Positions 17,098-26,388 of a stretch of 64,000 nt of DNA are shown here, piece by piece; the first letter of the stretch is position 1; each line of letters starts with the position of its first letter. The position numbers and the translations under genes are program-made. The stretch is taken from contig NZ_JAVRIA010000002.1 in NCBI RefSeq assembly GCF_031846265.1, positions 434,001 through 498,000 of the forward strand, in the 5' to 3' direction. This DNA comes from Microcosmobacter mediterraneus (GTDB taxonomy: Bacteria; Bacteroidota; Bacteroidia; Flavobacteriales; Flavobacteriaceae). The notes beneath the pieces were generated by a model. That model had not been told where the DNA came from. It searched no databases and saw only the letters and a list, made by a program, of their open reading frames with translations.

Positions 17098-17793
17098 ATG
17101 ACACTGACCAAAGCTCAAATAGAACAACTCTACACATTTACGCAAAAGCACTTTGTAGATTGGTATGATGTGCAGATAGAGCTTGTGGACCATTTGGCCA
17201 ATGGCATTGAACAACAATGGCAGAAATCTCCAGAAGTTCCGTTTAATGATGCTTTAAACATTGAGTTTAAGAAATTTGGGATAATGGGTTTTTCTGATGT
17301 TATAGAACAAAAAACAAATGCACTGAACACGCACTATAGAAAACTGGTTTGGAACTATTTTATAGGCTATTTTAAATTACCCAAGATTTTACTCACCACT
17401 TTTTTTATTTGGATCTATTACAGCATTCTAACCTTTATGAATATTGAATTTTGGGTCATACTAACTAGCTGTATAGGTTTAACCATTGTGCCTTTTGTAT
17501 TTATGTACAGACAGAAAAAACGGATTACAGCTGTAAAAAAGGTAACTGGTAAAAAGTGGCTTGTTGATGCAGTGGTCATGCAATTAGGTGGTATAATGTA
17601 TTTTTTCAACATAGGAATGTACGTTGCTATTTTTACGGATCCAAGTAAAACCACAATGAGCAATACAACTTTACTTATAGCTGCCATAATTATTGTGCTT
17701 CTTGCCTTAGTACTGTATGTTTCTATTTTTGTGGTAGCGCCGCAATTAAGAGCGCATGTGGCCAAACAACATACAGTGTATAAAATCTCTTAA
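17098..17793 (+). CDS. Membrane protein of the PadR cassette, copy B
   Basis: A 231-residue relative of the preceding product. The N-terminal soluble part carries WYDVQIELVDHLANGIE (near 21-37), aligning with YQDIRMEMVDHVASAIE of copy A, followed by a short helical region and four membrane segments between about 90 and 225. Function is unknown. It begins directly after the stop of copy A with no spacer and is followed after 56 bases by the ABC permease, so it belongs to the PadR operon. Confidence 0.75.
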   Translation: MTLTKAQIEQLYTFTQKHFVDWYDVQIELVDHLANGIEQQWQKSPEVPFNDALNIEFKKFGIMGFSDVIEQKTNALNTHYRKLVWNYFIGYFKLPKILLTTFFIWIYYSILTFMNIEFWVILTSCIGLTIVPFVFMYRQKKRITAVKKVTGKKWLVDAVVMQLGGIMYFFNIGMYVAIFTDPSKTTMSNTTLLIAAIIIVLLALVLYVSIFVVAPQLRAHVAKQHTVYKIS

Positions 17794-17849
17794 TTGTGTA
17801 ACAAAAGCAGTATTTTGCATACCAATAGCACAGCTAACACATCAAAAAA

Positions 17850-19328
17850 ATGATAAAACGGTTTTTAAACTTAGAATGGAAACAATATTTTCGCTCTTCG
17901 TATTGGCAAAAAAACTTAGCCTTAAATATTCTCCTTATTTTCTTTGCGCTATATTTTGTGGTCATATTTTTAATTATGGGATTTGCATTATATCCTATTC
18001 TTAAAAAAATGTATCCAGATAATGATCCATTTGTAATGGTTAATGGGTTTTTGTTCTTTTGGATTATTGGAGACTTAGTGGTTCGGTTCTTTTTTCAAAA
18101 GTTACCAGTAATGAGTGTAAAACCATTATTGCACTTGCCCATAAAAAGAGGCACAGTAGTTAACTATGTTTTAGGTAAATCTGCTGTATCGTTTTTTAAC
18201 TTTTTACCCCTTTTTGCCATTATTCCTTTTGGTATTATTTTGATCACAAAAGGCTATGCAGCAACTGCTGTGATAACCTGGATTTTTGCTATTATTTTAA
18301 TCACATTAATAATAAATTTTTTAAATTTTATTATTGAGAGTTTATCGTCTAAAACCGAATTATCGTTTTTACCAATAATAGTTTTAGTAGGAGGTTTATA
18401 TGCCTTAAATTATTTCGAAATTATTTCTGTTGCAAGCTTAATAGCTTCTGGCGTAACTGCTATTACCGAAAATCCACTATTCTTATTAGTTTTGGTATTT
18501 ACTTTGGTGGTTTTATATTCTATTAATTATAAATCACTTTATCAAAAACTATACTTAGATGCCTCATTAAAAACTAAAGTTCAAGAGGTAAATGCCTCTA
18601 ATTTAGAGTGGACAAAACATTTTGGTGATGTTGCACCATTTATGCAATTAGACCTAAAGCTGATTTGGCGTAATAAGCGTACTAAATCCATGGTTTGGAT
18701 GCTTATTATGGGATTATTCTATGGCTTATTCTTTTATCCACAACCCATTTATCAAGATAAGGAAATACTATATGTTTTTGTTGGTATTTTTTCAACAGGT
18801 ATTTTCTTAATCAATTTTGGGCAATTTATTCCTGCTTGGGATAGTGGTTATTACAAGCTATTAATGAGCCAGAATATTCAGTACAAAGATTTTTTAAAAT
18901 CTAAATTTACCTTAATGAGTATAAGTGTTGTAGCACTTTTTATTTTAGGGATTCCTTATGTGTATTTTGGATGGAAAATTTTAATCGTTCATTTTGCTGC
19001 AGCCATATATAACATTGGTGTAAATACACATGTTATTTTGTATGGAGGATCTTTTAACCGAAAAAAGATAGAATTAGATAAAAAAGCAGCATTTAATTTT
19101 CAAGGTACAGGAGCAGTACAATGGATTATTGGTATTCCATTAATGATATTACCAATGGCTTTATTTGGTATTTTAAATTGGCTGGTGAGTTTTGAAGTTG
19201 CAGTGGCAGTATTATTAGCTTTAGGAATTACAGGTATAGTATTCCATACCAAAATAATGACATTTATAACCAATAGATATTTAGATTCAAAATATAAAAT
19301 GATTGACGCTTTTAGTCAAGACACCTAA
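17850..19328 (+). CDS. DUF5687 family ABC exporter permease
   Basis: A 492-residue inner-membrane protein with roughly 10 to 12 hydrophobic segments, starting MIKRFLNLEWKQYFRSSYW as in the flavobacterial DUF5687 permeases. A cytoplasmic stretch near 240-275 separates two membrane halves. The ATPase gene follows after 12 bases, which supports a two-component ABC exporter. What is exported cannot be read from the sequence; PadR control suggests a drug, lipid or peptide. Confidence 0.83.
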   Translation: MIKRFLNLEWKQYFRSSYWQKNLALNILLIFFALYFVVIFLIMGFALYPILKKMYPDNDPFVMVNGFLFFWIIGDLVVRFFFQKLPVMSVKPLLHLPIKRGTVVNYVLGKSAVSFFNFLPLFAIIPFGIILITKGYAATAVITWIFAIILITLIINFLNFIIESLSSKTELSFLPIIVLVGGLYALNYFEIISVASLIASGVTAITENPLFLLVLVFTLVVLYSINYKSLYQKLYLDASLKTKVQEVNASNLEWTKHFGDVAPFMQLDLKLIWRNKRTKSMVWMLIMGLFYGLFFYPQPIYQDKEILYVFVGIFSTGIFLINFGQFIPAWDSGYYKLLMSQNIQYKDFLKSKFTLMSISVVALFILGIPYVYFGWKILIVHFAAAIYNIGVNTHVILYGGSFNRKKIELDKKAAFNFQGTGAVQWIIGIPLMILPMALFGILNWLVSFEVAVAVLLALGITGIVFHTKIMTFITNRYLDSKYKMIDAFSQDT

Positions 19329-19340
19329 AAAATAGCAACC

Positions 19341-20048
19341 ATGATAACAGCATCAGATTTAACAAAAACATACGGAAGCAATACAGTTTTAGCCATTAAT
19401 AATTTAGACATACCAAAAGGTCAAAGTTTTGGACTTGTAGGTAATAATGGTGCGGGTAAAACAACATTTTTTAGCTTGCTTTTAGATTTAATTCAACCTT
19501 CTACAGGTCATATAAAAAATAATAATATCCCAGTTCATGAGAGTGAAGACTGGAAACCGTTCACTTCTGCGTTCATAGACGAGAGCTTTCTTATTGGCTA
19601 CTTAACACCAGAGGAATATTTCTATTTTATTGGTGAGTTAAGAGGACAGAACAAGGCGGATGTTGATAGTTTAGTGTCTCAATTTGAAGATTTTTTTCAT
19701 GGTGAAATTCTTGGGCAGAAAAAATATCTTAGAGATTTAAGTAAAGGAAACCAGAAAAAAGCAGGTATTGTAGCCTCTTTTATTGGTAACCCTGAAGTTA
19801 TTATTTTAGATGAACCTTTTGCAAACCTCGACCCAACCACACAAATAAGACTCAAAGGAATTATTAAAGACCTTGCAGAAAAACAAGGTGTTACTGTTTT
19901 GGTTTCTAGCCATGATTTACTTCATGTTACAGATGTTTGTGAGCGTATTGTAGTCTTAGAGAAAGGAGAAGTCATCAAAGATTTAGCAACCAATCCTACC
20001 ACGCTAAAAGAATTAGAAGCCCATTTTGCAGGCGAGGAGATGGTCTAA
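19341..20048 (+). CDS. ABC transporter ATP-binding protein
   Basis: A 235-residue ATPase partner of the preceding permease. It has Walker A (GNNGAGKTT, near 35-43), a signature loop written LSKGNQKKAG, Walker B (VIILDEPFANLD) and the switch histidine in SSHD. The signature LSKGN is the variant common in bacteriocin- and Nat-type exporters. It ends the PadR operon; no terminator hairpin is visible before sprE. Confidence 0.93.
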   Translation: MITASDLTKTYGSNTVLAINNLDIPKGQSFGLVGNNGAGKTTFFSLLLDLIQPSTGHIKNNNIPVHESEDWKPFTSAFIDESFLIGYLTPEEYFYFIGELRGQNKADVDSLVSQFEDFFHGEILGQKKYLRDLSKGNQKKAGIVASFIGNPEVIILDEPFANLDPTTQIRLKGIIKDLAEKQGVTVLVSSHDLLHVTDVCERIVVLEKGEVIKDLATNPTTLKELEAHFAGEEMV

Positions 20049-20152
20049 AAATGGTCATTTTCATCTTATAATTCAAAAAGATGTTTATTTTTACGGTTCA
20101 GCATAATATATGCTTGATATTTTAGTTATCTATTAACCAAATAGAACCAACG

Positions 20153-22756
20153 TTGAAACTATCTTTAAAAACCATATTACTTGTGGTTGGTATTGCTTTT
20201 ATTGCGACCAATTGTTCGCGTAAAAAAGACACCTTTCTAAGTCGTAATTTTCATGCTTTAGGCACAAAGTATAATATTCTTTACAACGGTAATATTGCAT
20301 TAGAGCAAGGTAAAGCTTCAATAAATGATGCGTTTACTGAGAATTTCTGGGAACTTCTCCCAGTAGAACGCATGCAAGTAACTGACGAGGTTATACTTCC
20401 TGGTCAATCTAAAAACGCAGATTTTGAGCGCGCTGAAGAAAAAGCCATAAAAGCTGTTCAGAAACACGGGATGAATATCCAAGGGAAAGAAAAAAACCCT
20501 CAGATAGACGAAGCCTATTTACTCTTAGGGAAATCCAGATACTTTGATCAACGCTTTATTCCTGCACTAGAAGCCTTTAACTACATACTCTATAAATATC
20601 CTGCAAGCGATAAGATTAATTCAGCTAAAGTTTGGAGAGAAAAAACCAACATAAGGTTAGAAAATAATGAGTTAGCCATTAAAAATCTTAAACGATTATT
20701 AGAGCAAGAAGAATTAGAACCTCAAGATTTAGCTGATGCTACATCTATTTTAGCTCAAGCTTATATTAACCTTAAGCACAAAGATAGCGCCTTACAGCAA
20801 TTAAAAGTTGCAGAAACATACACCAAAAATAATAATGAAATTGCTAGATATAATTACATAAGAGGTCAATTATATAATGAGTTTGGGCATAAAGATAGTG
20901 CTAATATGGCGTTTGATAAAATAATAGAACTCCACAGAAAAATTCCTAGAGCATATTATATTAATGCGCATTTAGAAAAGATTAAAAATTTTAATTATGC
21001 TGATGGTGATAAATTGGCTTATTTAGAATACTTAACAGATTTAGAAGAGGATAGAGAAAACAGACCATTTTTAGATAAAATTTACCATCATATTGCTAAT
21101 TTTCATTTAAATAATGATAAAGATAGTTTAGCCACAGTTTATTATAATAAATCATTAGCTAAAAGTAAAATTGATAAGGTTTTAAATACTCGAAATTATG
21201 CAACACTTGGCGACATGAGTTTTGATGTTGCTAAATACAAAACGGCTGGTGCCTATTACGATAGCACTATGACTAATATGAAACTAAACTCTAAGCCTTA
21301 TCGCTTAATGAAGAAAAAGCGTGATAACTTAGACGATGTTATTTATTACGAAGATATAGCACAACGTCACGACAGTATATTAAATCTGGTATCACTTTCA
21401 GAAGAAGACAGATTAGCTGTGTTTTCTGAGTTTACAGAACAGTTAAGGATAAGAGTAGAGCAAGAAAAAGCAAAACAACTAGAAGCTGAAGAAGCTGCAA
21501 AACGTCAAAATTCTGGTATTAATCAAACCATTCCTGGACAGAAAGGTCAACTTCAAAAAGGTGGATTAGCACAAACATCATCAGGAAGAGTAGTGCCTGG
21601 GAAACCTGGTGGAAATGGTAAAAGTAACTTCTACTTCTACAATCAAAATACAGTATCATTTGGAAAAAATGAGTTTTTAAAAATTTGGGGAGAACGAGAT
21701 TTGCAGGATGGTTGGCGATTATCAGATAAACGAGGAGGAGACTCAGATTCCGGAACAGAAGAACTTATCGCTGAAGCTACTGACGAAGAACTATTTGATC
21801 CTCAATTCTATATTTCTAAAATACCGTCAGATCCAAAAGTAATTGATAGTTTAACAAAAGACAGGAATTTTGCCTATTACCAACTTGGAACGATCTACAA
21901 GGAAAAATTTAAAGAATACGAGCTTGCTAAAAACAAATTACAGCGACTATTACAAAATATACCAGAGGAACGTTTAGTGCTTCCAACAAAATACAACCTT
22001 TATAAGTTGTATATATTGTTAAACCAAACAGGAGAGGCAGAAGCCATTAAGAGTGATATTTTAGCTAATTATTCCGATTCTAGATACGCTGAGATTTTAA
22101 GAAATCCTGAATCAGCACTAGCTAGTGATGAAAACAGCCCTGAGAGTTTGTATGAAAAAGCCTATAGGTATTTTGAAAATCAAGACTACACAAAAGCTAT
22201 TGCAGAATGTGAAAAACACATTTACACTTTTGAAGGTGAACCAATAGTCCCTAAGTTTGAAATCTTAAAAGCTTCTGCAAGAGGAAGGCTTTACGGTGTA
22301 AAGGCTTATGAAGAAGGTGTAAATTATGTTGCGCTTACTTATCCAAATTCAGAAGAAGGTAAAAAAGCTTTAGAGATATTAAATAATTCTATTCCACTGT
22401 TAAGTAAAAAGCAGTGGTACGATAATGATTCCTCTTCAAAATTCCATGTGGTGTATCAGTTTAAAAGAGATGCTAACGAAGATGTAGATGCATTTATAAA
22501 ACGATTAAACGAAAAGGTAGAGAAAGTAACCTACTTTGATTTAAGCACCTCTAAAGATGTCTATGACGAAAACACTATCTTTGTTGTAGTTCATGGATTA
22601 AAAAGTATTGGTGGTGCAGCAGGTTTTGCAGAAATCATAGGAGAAGACAAAGATGAGAAAGACCCAATTATAAGACCTTACTTCTCCATATCATCTGGCA
22701 ACTATACAATAATACAAAGGCATAAAAACCTAGAAGAATACATTCAGTCCCAATAA
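20153..22756 (+). CDS. sprE: Type IX secretion/gliding TPR lipoprotein SprE/PorW
   Basis: An 867-residue lipoprotein with a signal peptide and lipobox ending ATNC (C21), followed by the RNFHALGTKYNILYNG block that I associate with PorW/SprE, and by many TPR-like helical repeats (roughly 95-400 and 585-770). In the middle is a QEKAKQLEAEEAAKRQ coiled stretch and a Gly-rich low-complexity part near 465-500. In Flavobacterium and Porphyromonas the protein is needed for T9SS function, linking the motor to the outer-membrane parts. The start is a TTG. The bactofilin gene follows after 20 bases. Confidence 0.88.
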   Translation: MKLSLKTILLVVGIAFIATNCSRKKDTFLSRNFHALGTKYNILYNGNIALEQGKASINDAFTENFWELLPVERMQVTDEVILPGQSKNADFERAEEKAIKAVQKHGMNIQGKEKNPQIDEAYLLLGKSRYFDQRFIPALEAFNYILYKYPASDKINSAKVWREKTNIRLENNELAIKNLKRLLEQEELEPQDLADATSILAQAYINLKHKDSALQQLKVAETYTKNNNEIARYNYIRGQLYNEFGHKDSANMAFDKIIELHRKIPRAYYINAHLEKIKNFNYADGDKLAYLEYLTDLEEDRENRPFLDKIYHHIANFHLNNDKDSLATVYYNKSLAKSKIDKVLNTRNYATLGDMSFDVAKYKTAGAYYDSTMTNMKLNSKPYRLMKKKRDNLDDVIYYEDIAQRHDSILNLVSLSEEDRLAVFSEFTEQLRIRVEQEKAKQLEAEEAAKRQNSGINQTIPGQKGQLQKGGLAQTSSGRVVPGKPGGNGKSNFYFYNQNTVSFGKNEFLKIWGERDLQDGWRLSDKRGGDSDSGTEELIAEATDEELFDPQFYISKIPSDPKVIDSLTKDRNFAYYQLGTIYKEKFKEYELAKNKLQRLLQNIPEERLVLPTKYNLYKLYILLNQTGEAEAIKSDILANYSDSRYAEILRNPESALASDENSPESLYEKAYRYFENQDYTKAIAECEKHIYTFEGEPIVPKFEILKASARGRLYGVKAYEEGVNYVALTYPNSEEGKKALEILNNSIPLLSKKQWYDNDSSSKFHVVYQFKRDANEDVDAFIKRLNEKVEKVTYFDLSTSKDVYDENTIFVVVHGLKSIGGAAGFAEIIGEDKDEKDPIIRPYFSISSGNYTIIQRHKNLEEYIQSQ

Positions 22757-22776
22757 TAAAGTAAAAATTAATTATC

Positions 22777-23223
22777 ATGTTTTCCTCAGACAGTAAAAAA
22801 AACAAAACACCTATGGAAACATCAACTCAGCAAAATATTATAGCGCCAGGAACTAAAATTGTTGGCGATATTACAAGCAATGGTGCCTTCAGAATCGATG
22901 GAACAGTAGATGGAAATGTGAAGACATCAGGTAAAATTGTTGTTGGTAAATCAGGATTTATTAAAGGTACTTTGCAAGGTGAGAATGCTGATTTCGAAGG
23001 TAAGTTTTCCGGAAAACTTCACTTATCAGGAACACTAAGTTTAAAATCAACAGCACATATAGAAGGGGAAGTTGTTATTGGTAAATTAGCTGTAGAACCA
23101 GGCGCAACGTTTAACGCAACATGCAGTATGAAAGGCGCAGTGAAACCGATCGGAAATGGACAATCACAACAACAAACAAAGCCAAGACAACAAACTATTC
23201 CAGGAACAGAAAGAACGGCTTAA
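22777..23223 (+). CDS. Bactofilin (polymer-forming cytoskeletal protein)
   Basis: A 148-residue self-polymerising scaffold protein. Residues about 25-125 form the bactofilin beta-helix, recognisable from IIAPGTKIVGDITSNGAFRI and the repeated G-x-hydrophobic pattern that follows (VDGNV, GKIVVG, GFIKG, ADFEG). The tail (128-148) is rich in Gln and disordered. The last 68 bases also encode the start of atpZ in another frame. It stands between sprE and the ATP synthase genes, an order typical of Flavobacteriaceae. Confidence 0.9.
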   Translation: MFSSDSKKNKTPMETSTQQNIIAPGTKIVGDITSNGAFRIDGTVDGNVKTSGKIVVGKSGFIKGTLQGENADFEGKFSGKLHLSGTLSLKSTAHIEGEVVIGKLAVEPGATFNATCSMKGAVKPIGNGQSQQQTKPRQQTIPGTERTA

Positions 23224-23416
23224 TACTTATGCTCGTTTTTCTGGTATTGTCATACAAATGTTTGCTATCATAGGTTTAGGAACTTTTGCTGGTGTTAAAC
23301 TCGATGAATTTTTCCCAAACGATCACAAGTTTTACGCAATAATTTTGTCTTTATCTTCAGTTATTTTAGCGTTAGTTTTTGTAATAAGACGTATTATTGC
23401 AGGTTCAAAAGAATAA
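23156..23416 (+). CDS. atpZ: AtpZ/AtpI family F-ATPase assembly protein
   Basis: An 86-residue protein with two transmembrane helices (about 31-47 and 58-79) and the family motifs YARFSGIVIQM and GVKLDEFFPN. AtpZ/AtpI proteins help assemble the c-ring and may carry Mg or Ca. The start at 23156 gives a Gln/Asn-rich N-terminus overlapping the bactofilin gene by 68 bases; the next in-frame ATG is inside the first helix, so the overlap is probably real. Confidence 0.82.
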   Translation: MDNHNNKQSQDNKLFQEQKERLNTYARFSGIVIQMFAIIGLGTFAGVKLDEFFPNDHKFYAIILSLSSVILALVFVIRRIIAGSKE

Positions 23417-23424
23417 AAACTAGC

Positions 23425-23823
23425 ATGAATTCAGAATTCAAAAAAAATCAGATTTCATTTTTATTACAAACGTTATTTCTAACACTTTCTCTTTTTGCAA
23501 TACATTATTATTTGCTTCATCATTTTGGTAAAGATTTTAACTTCTTTTTTCCTTTATGGCAAATTTATGGGTTCCATCTAGTTATTACAACAGTACTGTA
23601 TACCATTATAAACTATAAGTATTCTTCAGGTAAAACAGACATCTTTAATCTTTTTATGGTTATAACATTGTTAAAAATGGTGATTTCCATACTGTTTTTA
23701 TTACCATTAATACTTTCAGATTTTGAAAATAAACAACCAGATGTCTTTAACTTTTTCATTCCCTACTTTATATACCTATTCTTTGAGGTGTATTCACTCA
23801 CTAAATTTCTTCAAAAAAGGTAG
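23425..23823 (+). CDS. DUF6168 family membrane protein (AtpI-like position)
   Basis: A 132-residue protein with four hydrophobic helices (about 10-30, 42-62, 72-96 and 106-126). It contains no catalytic motif. I recall the family DUF6168 from the same place in other flavobacterial atp loci, between atpZ and atpB. It lies 8 bases after atpZ. Size and topology resemble AtpI, but homology is not shown. Confidence 0.75.
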   Translation: MNSEFKKNQISFLLQTLFLTLSLFAIHYYLLHHFGKDFNFFFPLWQIYGFHLVITTVLYTIINYKYSSGKTDIFNLFMVITLLKMVISILFLLPLILSDFENKQPDVFNFFIPYFIYLFFEVYSLTKFLQKR

Positions 23824-23869
23824 CAAAATTAGAGCTTAAAATCCCTTTAAAAATATCATTGAAATATAG

Positions 23870-23900
23870 TTTGCCAATTCATTTTATGTATGTAAATTTG
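23870..23900 (+). promoter_or_regulatory. atpBp: Promoter of the atpB operon (TTTG-N19-TAAATTTG)
   Basis: TTTG at 23870-23873 and TAAATTTG at 23893-23900 with 19 bases between, the best match to the full Bacteroidota consensus in the window. It lies 37 bases before the atpB ATG, so atpB to atpG can be transcribed apart from sprE. Confidence 0.72.
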
Positions 23901-23937
23901 CACCGAATTTAAAGCAAGGTATTTTAAGCCCATAAGA

Positions 23938-25041
23938 ATGAGAATTAACACCTTAAAAAACATAGTATTATCAACACTATTAATAGCGGTTTTTAATATT
24001 GGTTTTGCCTCTGAGACAAAAGACGGAGGAGACGACGAAAAATTCGATCCTAAAGAGATGATTTTACATCACGTTAAGGATGCCTACGGAATGCATATCG
24101 CTACCTTAAATCAAGGTAAAGAAAACGAAACACATATTACAATTCCATTACCTGTAATTGTATATACTGATAAAGGGCTAACAACATTTTCATCATCAGC
24201 ATTTCATCACGATTATCATGGACATGAGATTGTTGAGAGAAATGGCGAGCGCTTTGTAAATGTTCATGAAAAAGTTTATGTATTAGATCAAGGCGCTAGT
24301 GAGGTGGCTTTTGATGATGAAGGACATCCTACCAATGCTCACAGACCCAAATTTGACTTATCTATAACTAGAAATGTCTTTATGATGTGGGTTTCTATTG
24401 CTGTGTTATTTCTAATCTTTTTAACAGCAGCTCGTCGTTATAAAAAATCTGAAGATAATGTACCTTCTGGCATTGCTAGTTTTGTAGAACCTTTAGTTGT
24501 CTTTGTTAGAGATGAAATTGCTAAACCAATGATAGGTGAGCACAAGTATAAAAAATACATGCCTTATTTATTAACTATATTTTTCTTTATATGGATTAAT
24601 AATATATTTGGATTAATTCCAATCCTTAATGGTGCTAACTTAAGTGGTAACATTGCTTTTACATTTACACTAGCAGCCATTACATTCATAATTACAACAT
24701 TTAGTGGTAACAAAAATTACTGGAAACACATCTTTTGGATGCCAGGAGTTCCTGTGCCAATGAAAATATTTTTAATGCCAATAGAGATTATCGGAATGTT
24801 TGTTAAGCCTATTTCTCTAATGATTCGTTTGTTTGCTAACATAACAGCAGGCCACGTTATCATTTTAGCATTAATGTCATTAATATTTGTTTTTAAAACT
24901 GTTGCTATTGCGCCAGTATCTGTAGCATTCTCATTGTTTATTACAGTTATTGAGGTTATCGTAACAGCAATACAAGCCTATATATTTACAATATTGTCAG
25001 CTCTATATTTTGGGATGGCAACTGAAGAAGCACATCATTAA
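23938..25041 (+). CDS. atpB: F0F1 ATP synthase subunit a
   Basis: Membrane stator half-channel for protons. The protein is 367 residues, longer than E. coli subunit a (about 270), because of an N-terminal signal-like segment and a hydrophilic domain (residues about 25-140) that is usual in Bacteroidota. The five or six core helices follow from about 145, with the essential arginine in LMIRLFANITAGH and the C-terminal FTILSALYFGMA helix. First gene of the atpBEFHAG group. Confidence 0.94.
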   Translation: MRINTLKNIVLSTLLIAVFNIGFASETKDGGDDEKFDPKEMILHHVKDAYGMHIATLNQGKENETHITIPLPVIVYTDKGLTTFSSSAFHHDYHGHEIVERNGERFVNVHEKVYVLDQGASEVAFDDEGHPTNAHRPKFDLSITRNVFMMWVSIAVLFLIFLTAARRYKKSEDNVPSGIASFVEPLVVFVRDEIAKPMIGEHKYKKYMPYLLTIFFFIWINNIFGLIPILNGANLSGNIAFTFTLAAITFIITTFSGNKNYWKHIFWMPGVPVPMKIFLMPIEIIGMFVKPISLMIRLFANITAGHVIILALMSLIFVFKTVAIAPVSVAFSLFITVIEVIVTAIQAYIFTILSALYFGMATEEAHH

Positions 25042-25060
25042 TTAATTTAAATTTTATATT

Positions 25061-25270
25061 ATGACTATTACTGGAATTGCAGCTATTGGAGCTGGTTTAG
25101 CAGCTATTGGAGCTGGTGTTGGTATTGGTAAGATTGGTGGATCAGCTATGGAAGCTATGGCACGTCAACCAGAAATGCACGGGAAGATTCAATCTTCTGC
25201 ATTAATCTTAGCAGCCTTCGTAGAAGCGGTAGCACTATTTGGTGTTGTTGTTGCTTTCTTACAAGGGTAA
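25061..25270 (+). CDS. atpE: F0F1 ATP synthase subunit c
   Basis: The 69-residue rotor-ring proteolipid: two helices around the polar loop ARQPE (34-38), with the proton-carrying glutamate E55 in AAFVEAVAL. The residues beside it (A, not T or S) point to protons, not sodium, as coupling ion. The Gly/Ala-rich first helix has the repeated GAGLAAIGAGVGIG pattern. A strong hairpin follows directly. Confidence 0.97.
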   Translation: MTITGIAAIGAGLAAIGAGVGIGKIGGSAMEAMARQPEMHGKIQSSALILAAFVEAVALFGVVVAFLQG

Positions 25271-25279
25271 GACATTAAG

Positions 25280-25314
25280 ATACAGAAGCAACGGTTGGTT
25301 GCTTCTGTATTTTT
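25280..25314 (+). terminator. Intrinsic terminator-like hairpin between atpE and atpF
   Basis: A perfect 13-bp stem (25280-25292 ATACAGAAGCAAC with 25298-25310 GTTGCTTCTGTAT), a 5-base loop GGTTG, then TTTT. It stands 10 bases after the atpE stop and 30 before atpF. It could end part of the transcripts or protect the atpE 3' end, giving more subunit c than b. Read-through must occur because the atp genes continue. Confidence 0.75.
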
Positions 25315-25343
25315 AAAATTTAAGTTATTTAAAACAAAACAGA

Positions 25344-25838
25344 ATGGATTTAATTACACCCGAATTTGGACTAGTCTTTTGGACGTTAATTACATTTTTA
25401 GTACTTCTTTTTATCTTAAGAAAGTTTGCTTGGAAACCTATCCTTGGTGCTGTAAGTGATAGAGAAGAAGGTATTAAAGATGCTTTAGCCTCAGCTGAAA
25501 AGGCGCGTCAAGAGATGGAAAACCTTACTGCAGACAATGAGCGTATTTTACAAGAAGCACGTGCTGAGCGCGAAGCCATGTTAAAAGATGCTCGTGAGTT
25601 AAAGAATAAGATTGTTGCTGATGCTAAAGAAGAGGCACAAACACAAGCTAGTAAAATGATTGAGCAAGCTCAAGCAGCAATAGAAAGTGAAAAGAAAGCA
25701 GCTATGGCAGAATTAAAAAGTCATGTTGCTGGGTTATCACTAGATATCGCTGAGAAAGTAGTACGTGATGAATTATCTAACAAAGACAAGCAATTAAAAT
25801 TGGTTGAAGACATGTTAGGTGAAGCAACTTTAAACTAA
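25344..25838 (+). CDS. atpF: F0F1 ATP synthase subunit b
   Basis: Peripheral stalk subunit, 164 residues: one N-terminal membrane helix (about 8-27, ending in the WKPILGAVSDRE junction) and a long charged coiled coil to the end, rich in Ala, Glu and Lys. It binds subunit delta at its C-terminus. Six bases separate its stop from atpH. Confidence 0.95.
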   Translation: MDLITPEFGLVFWTLITFLVLLFILRKFAWKPILGAVSDREEGIKDALASAEKARQEMENLTADNERILQEARAEREAMLKDARELKNKIVADAKEEAQTQASKMIEQAQAAIESEKKAAMAELKSHVAGLSLDIAEKVVRDELSNKDKQLKLVEDMLGEATLN

Positions 25839-25843
25839 GATAA

Positions 25844-26380
25844 ATGTCAGGATCAAGAGCAGCCATACGTTATGCAAAAGCCGTTTTAAGCTTAGCAACA
25901 GATCAAAAATCTTCTGAAGCTGTAAACAGTGATATGAAAACAATCACTAATACAATTGCTCAGAGTGAAGATTTAAATCAGATGCTTCAAAGTCCTGTAG
26001 TAAGATCTTCAGATAAAAAAGCAGTATTAACATCAGTATTTAAGGATGCTAATGTCGTTACAACTAATCTTATAGATACATTAATCTCTAATAAGAGACT
26101 AGCGCTTTTAAATGATGTGGCTGCTAGTTATATGCAGTTGTATGATCAAATGAGAGGAACGCAAGTCGCAACAGTGACTACAGCTATACCTTTAACAGCA
26201 GATTTAAAAACTAAAGTGTTAACTAAAGTAAAAGAACTTACAGGAAAGGAAGCAGAAGTAGAAAATATAATAGATGAAAGCATTTTAGGTGGTTTCATTT
26301 TAAGAGTTGGTGATATTCAGTATAATGCTAGTATTGCAAATAAACTCGATAAATTAAAAAGAGAATTTACATTAAACTAA
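25844..26380 (+). CDS. atpH: F0F1 ATP synthase subunit delta
   Basis: A 178-residue subunit that couples the F1 head to the stalk. The start GSRAAIRYAKAVLSLA is the family N-terminal helix and the end has ESILGGFILRVGDIQYNASI, both diagnostic. It is followed by a 53-base gap with a short repeat hairpin before atpA. Confidence 0.94.
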   Translation: MSGSRAAIRYAKAVLSLATDQKSSEAVNSDMKTITNTIAQSEDLNQMLQSPVVRSSDKKAVLTSVFKDANVVTTNLIDTLISNKRLALLNDVAASYMQLYDQMRGTQVATVTTAIPLTADLKTKVLTKVKELTGKEAEVENIIDESILGGFILRVGDIQYNASIANKLDKLKREFTLN

Positions 26381-26388
26381 AAAGGCTG

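Noticed and set aside
17756..18004. Plus-strand frame across the start of the DUF5687 permease
   Set aside because: It overlaps the permease in another frame, and the permease start matches its family opening.
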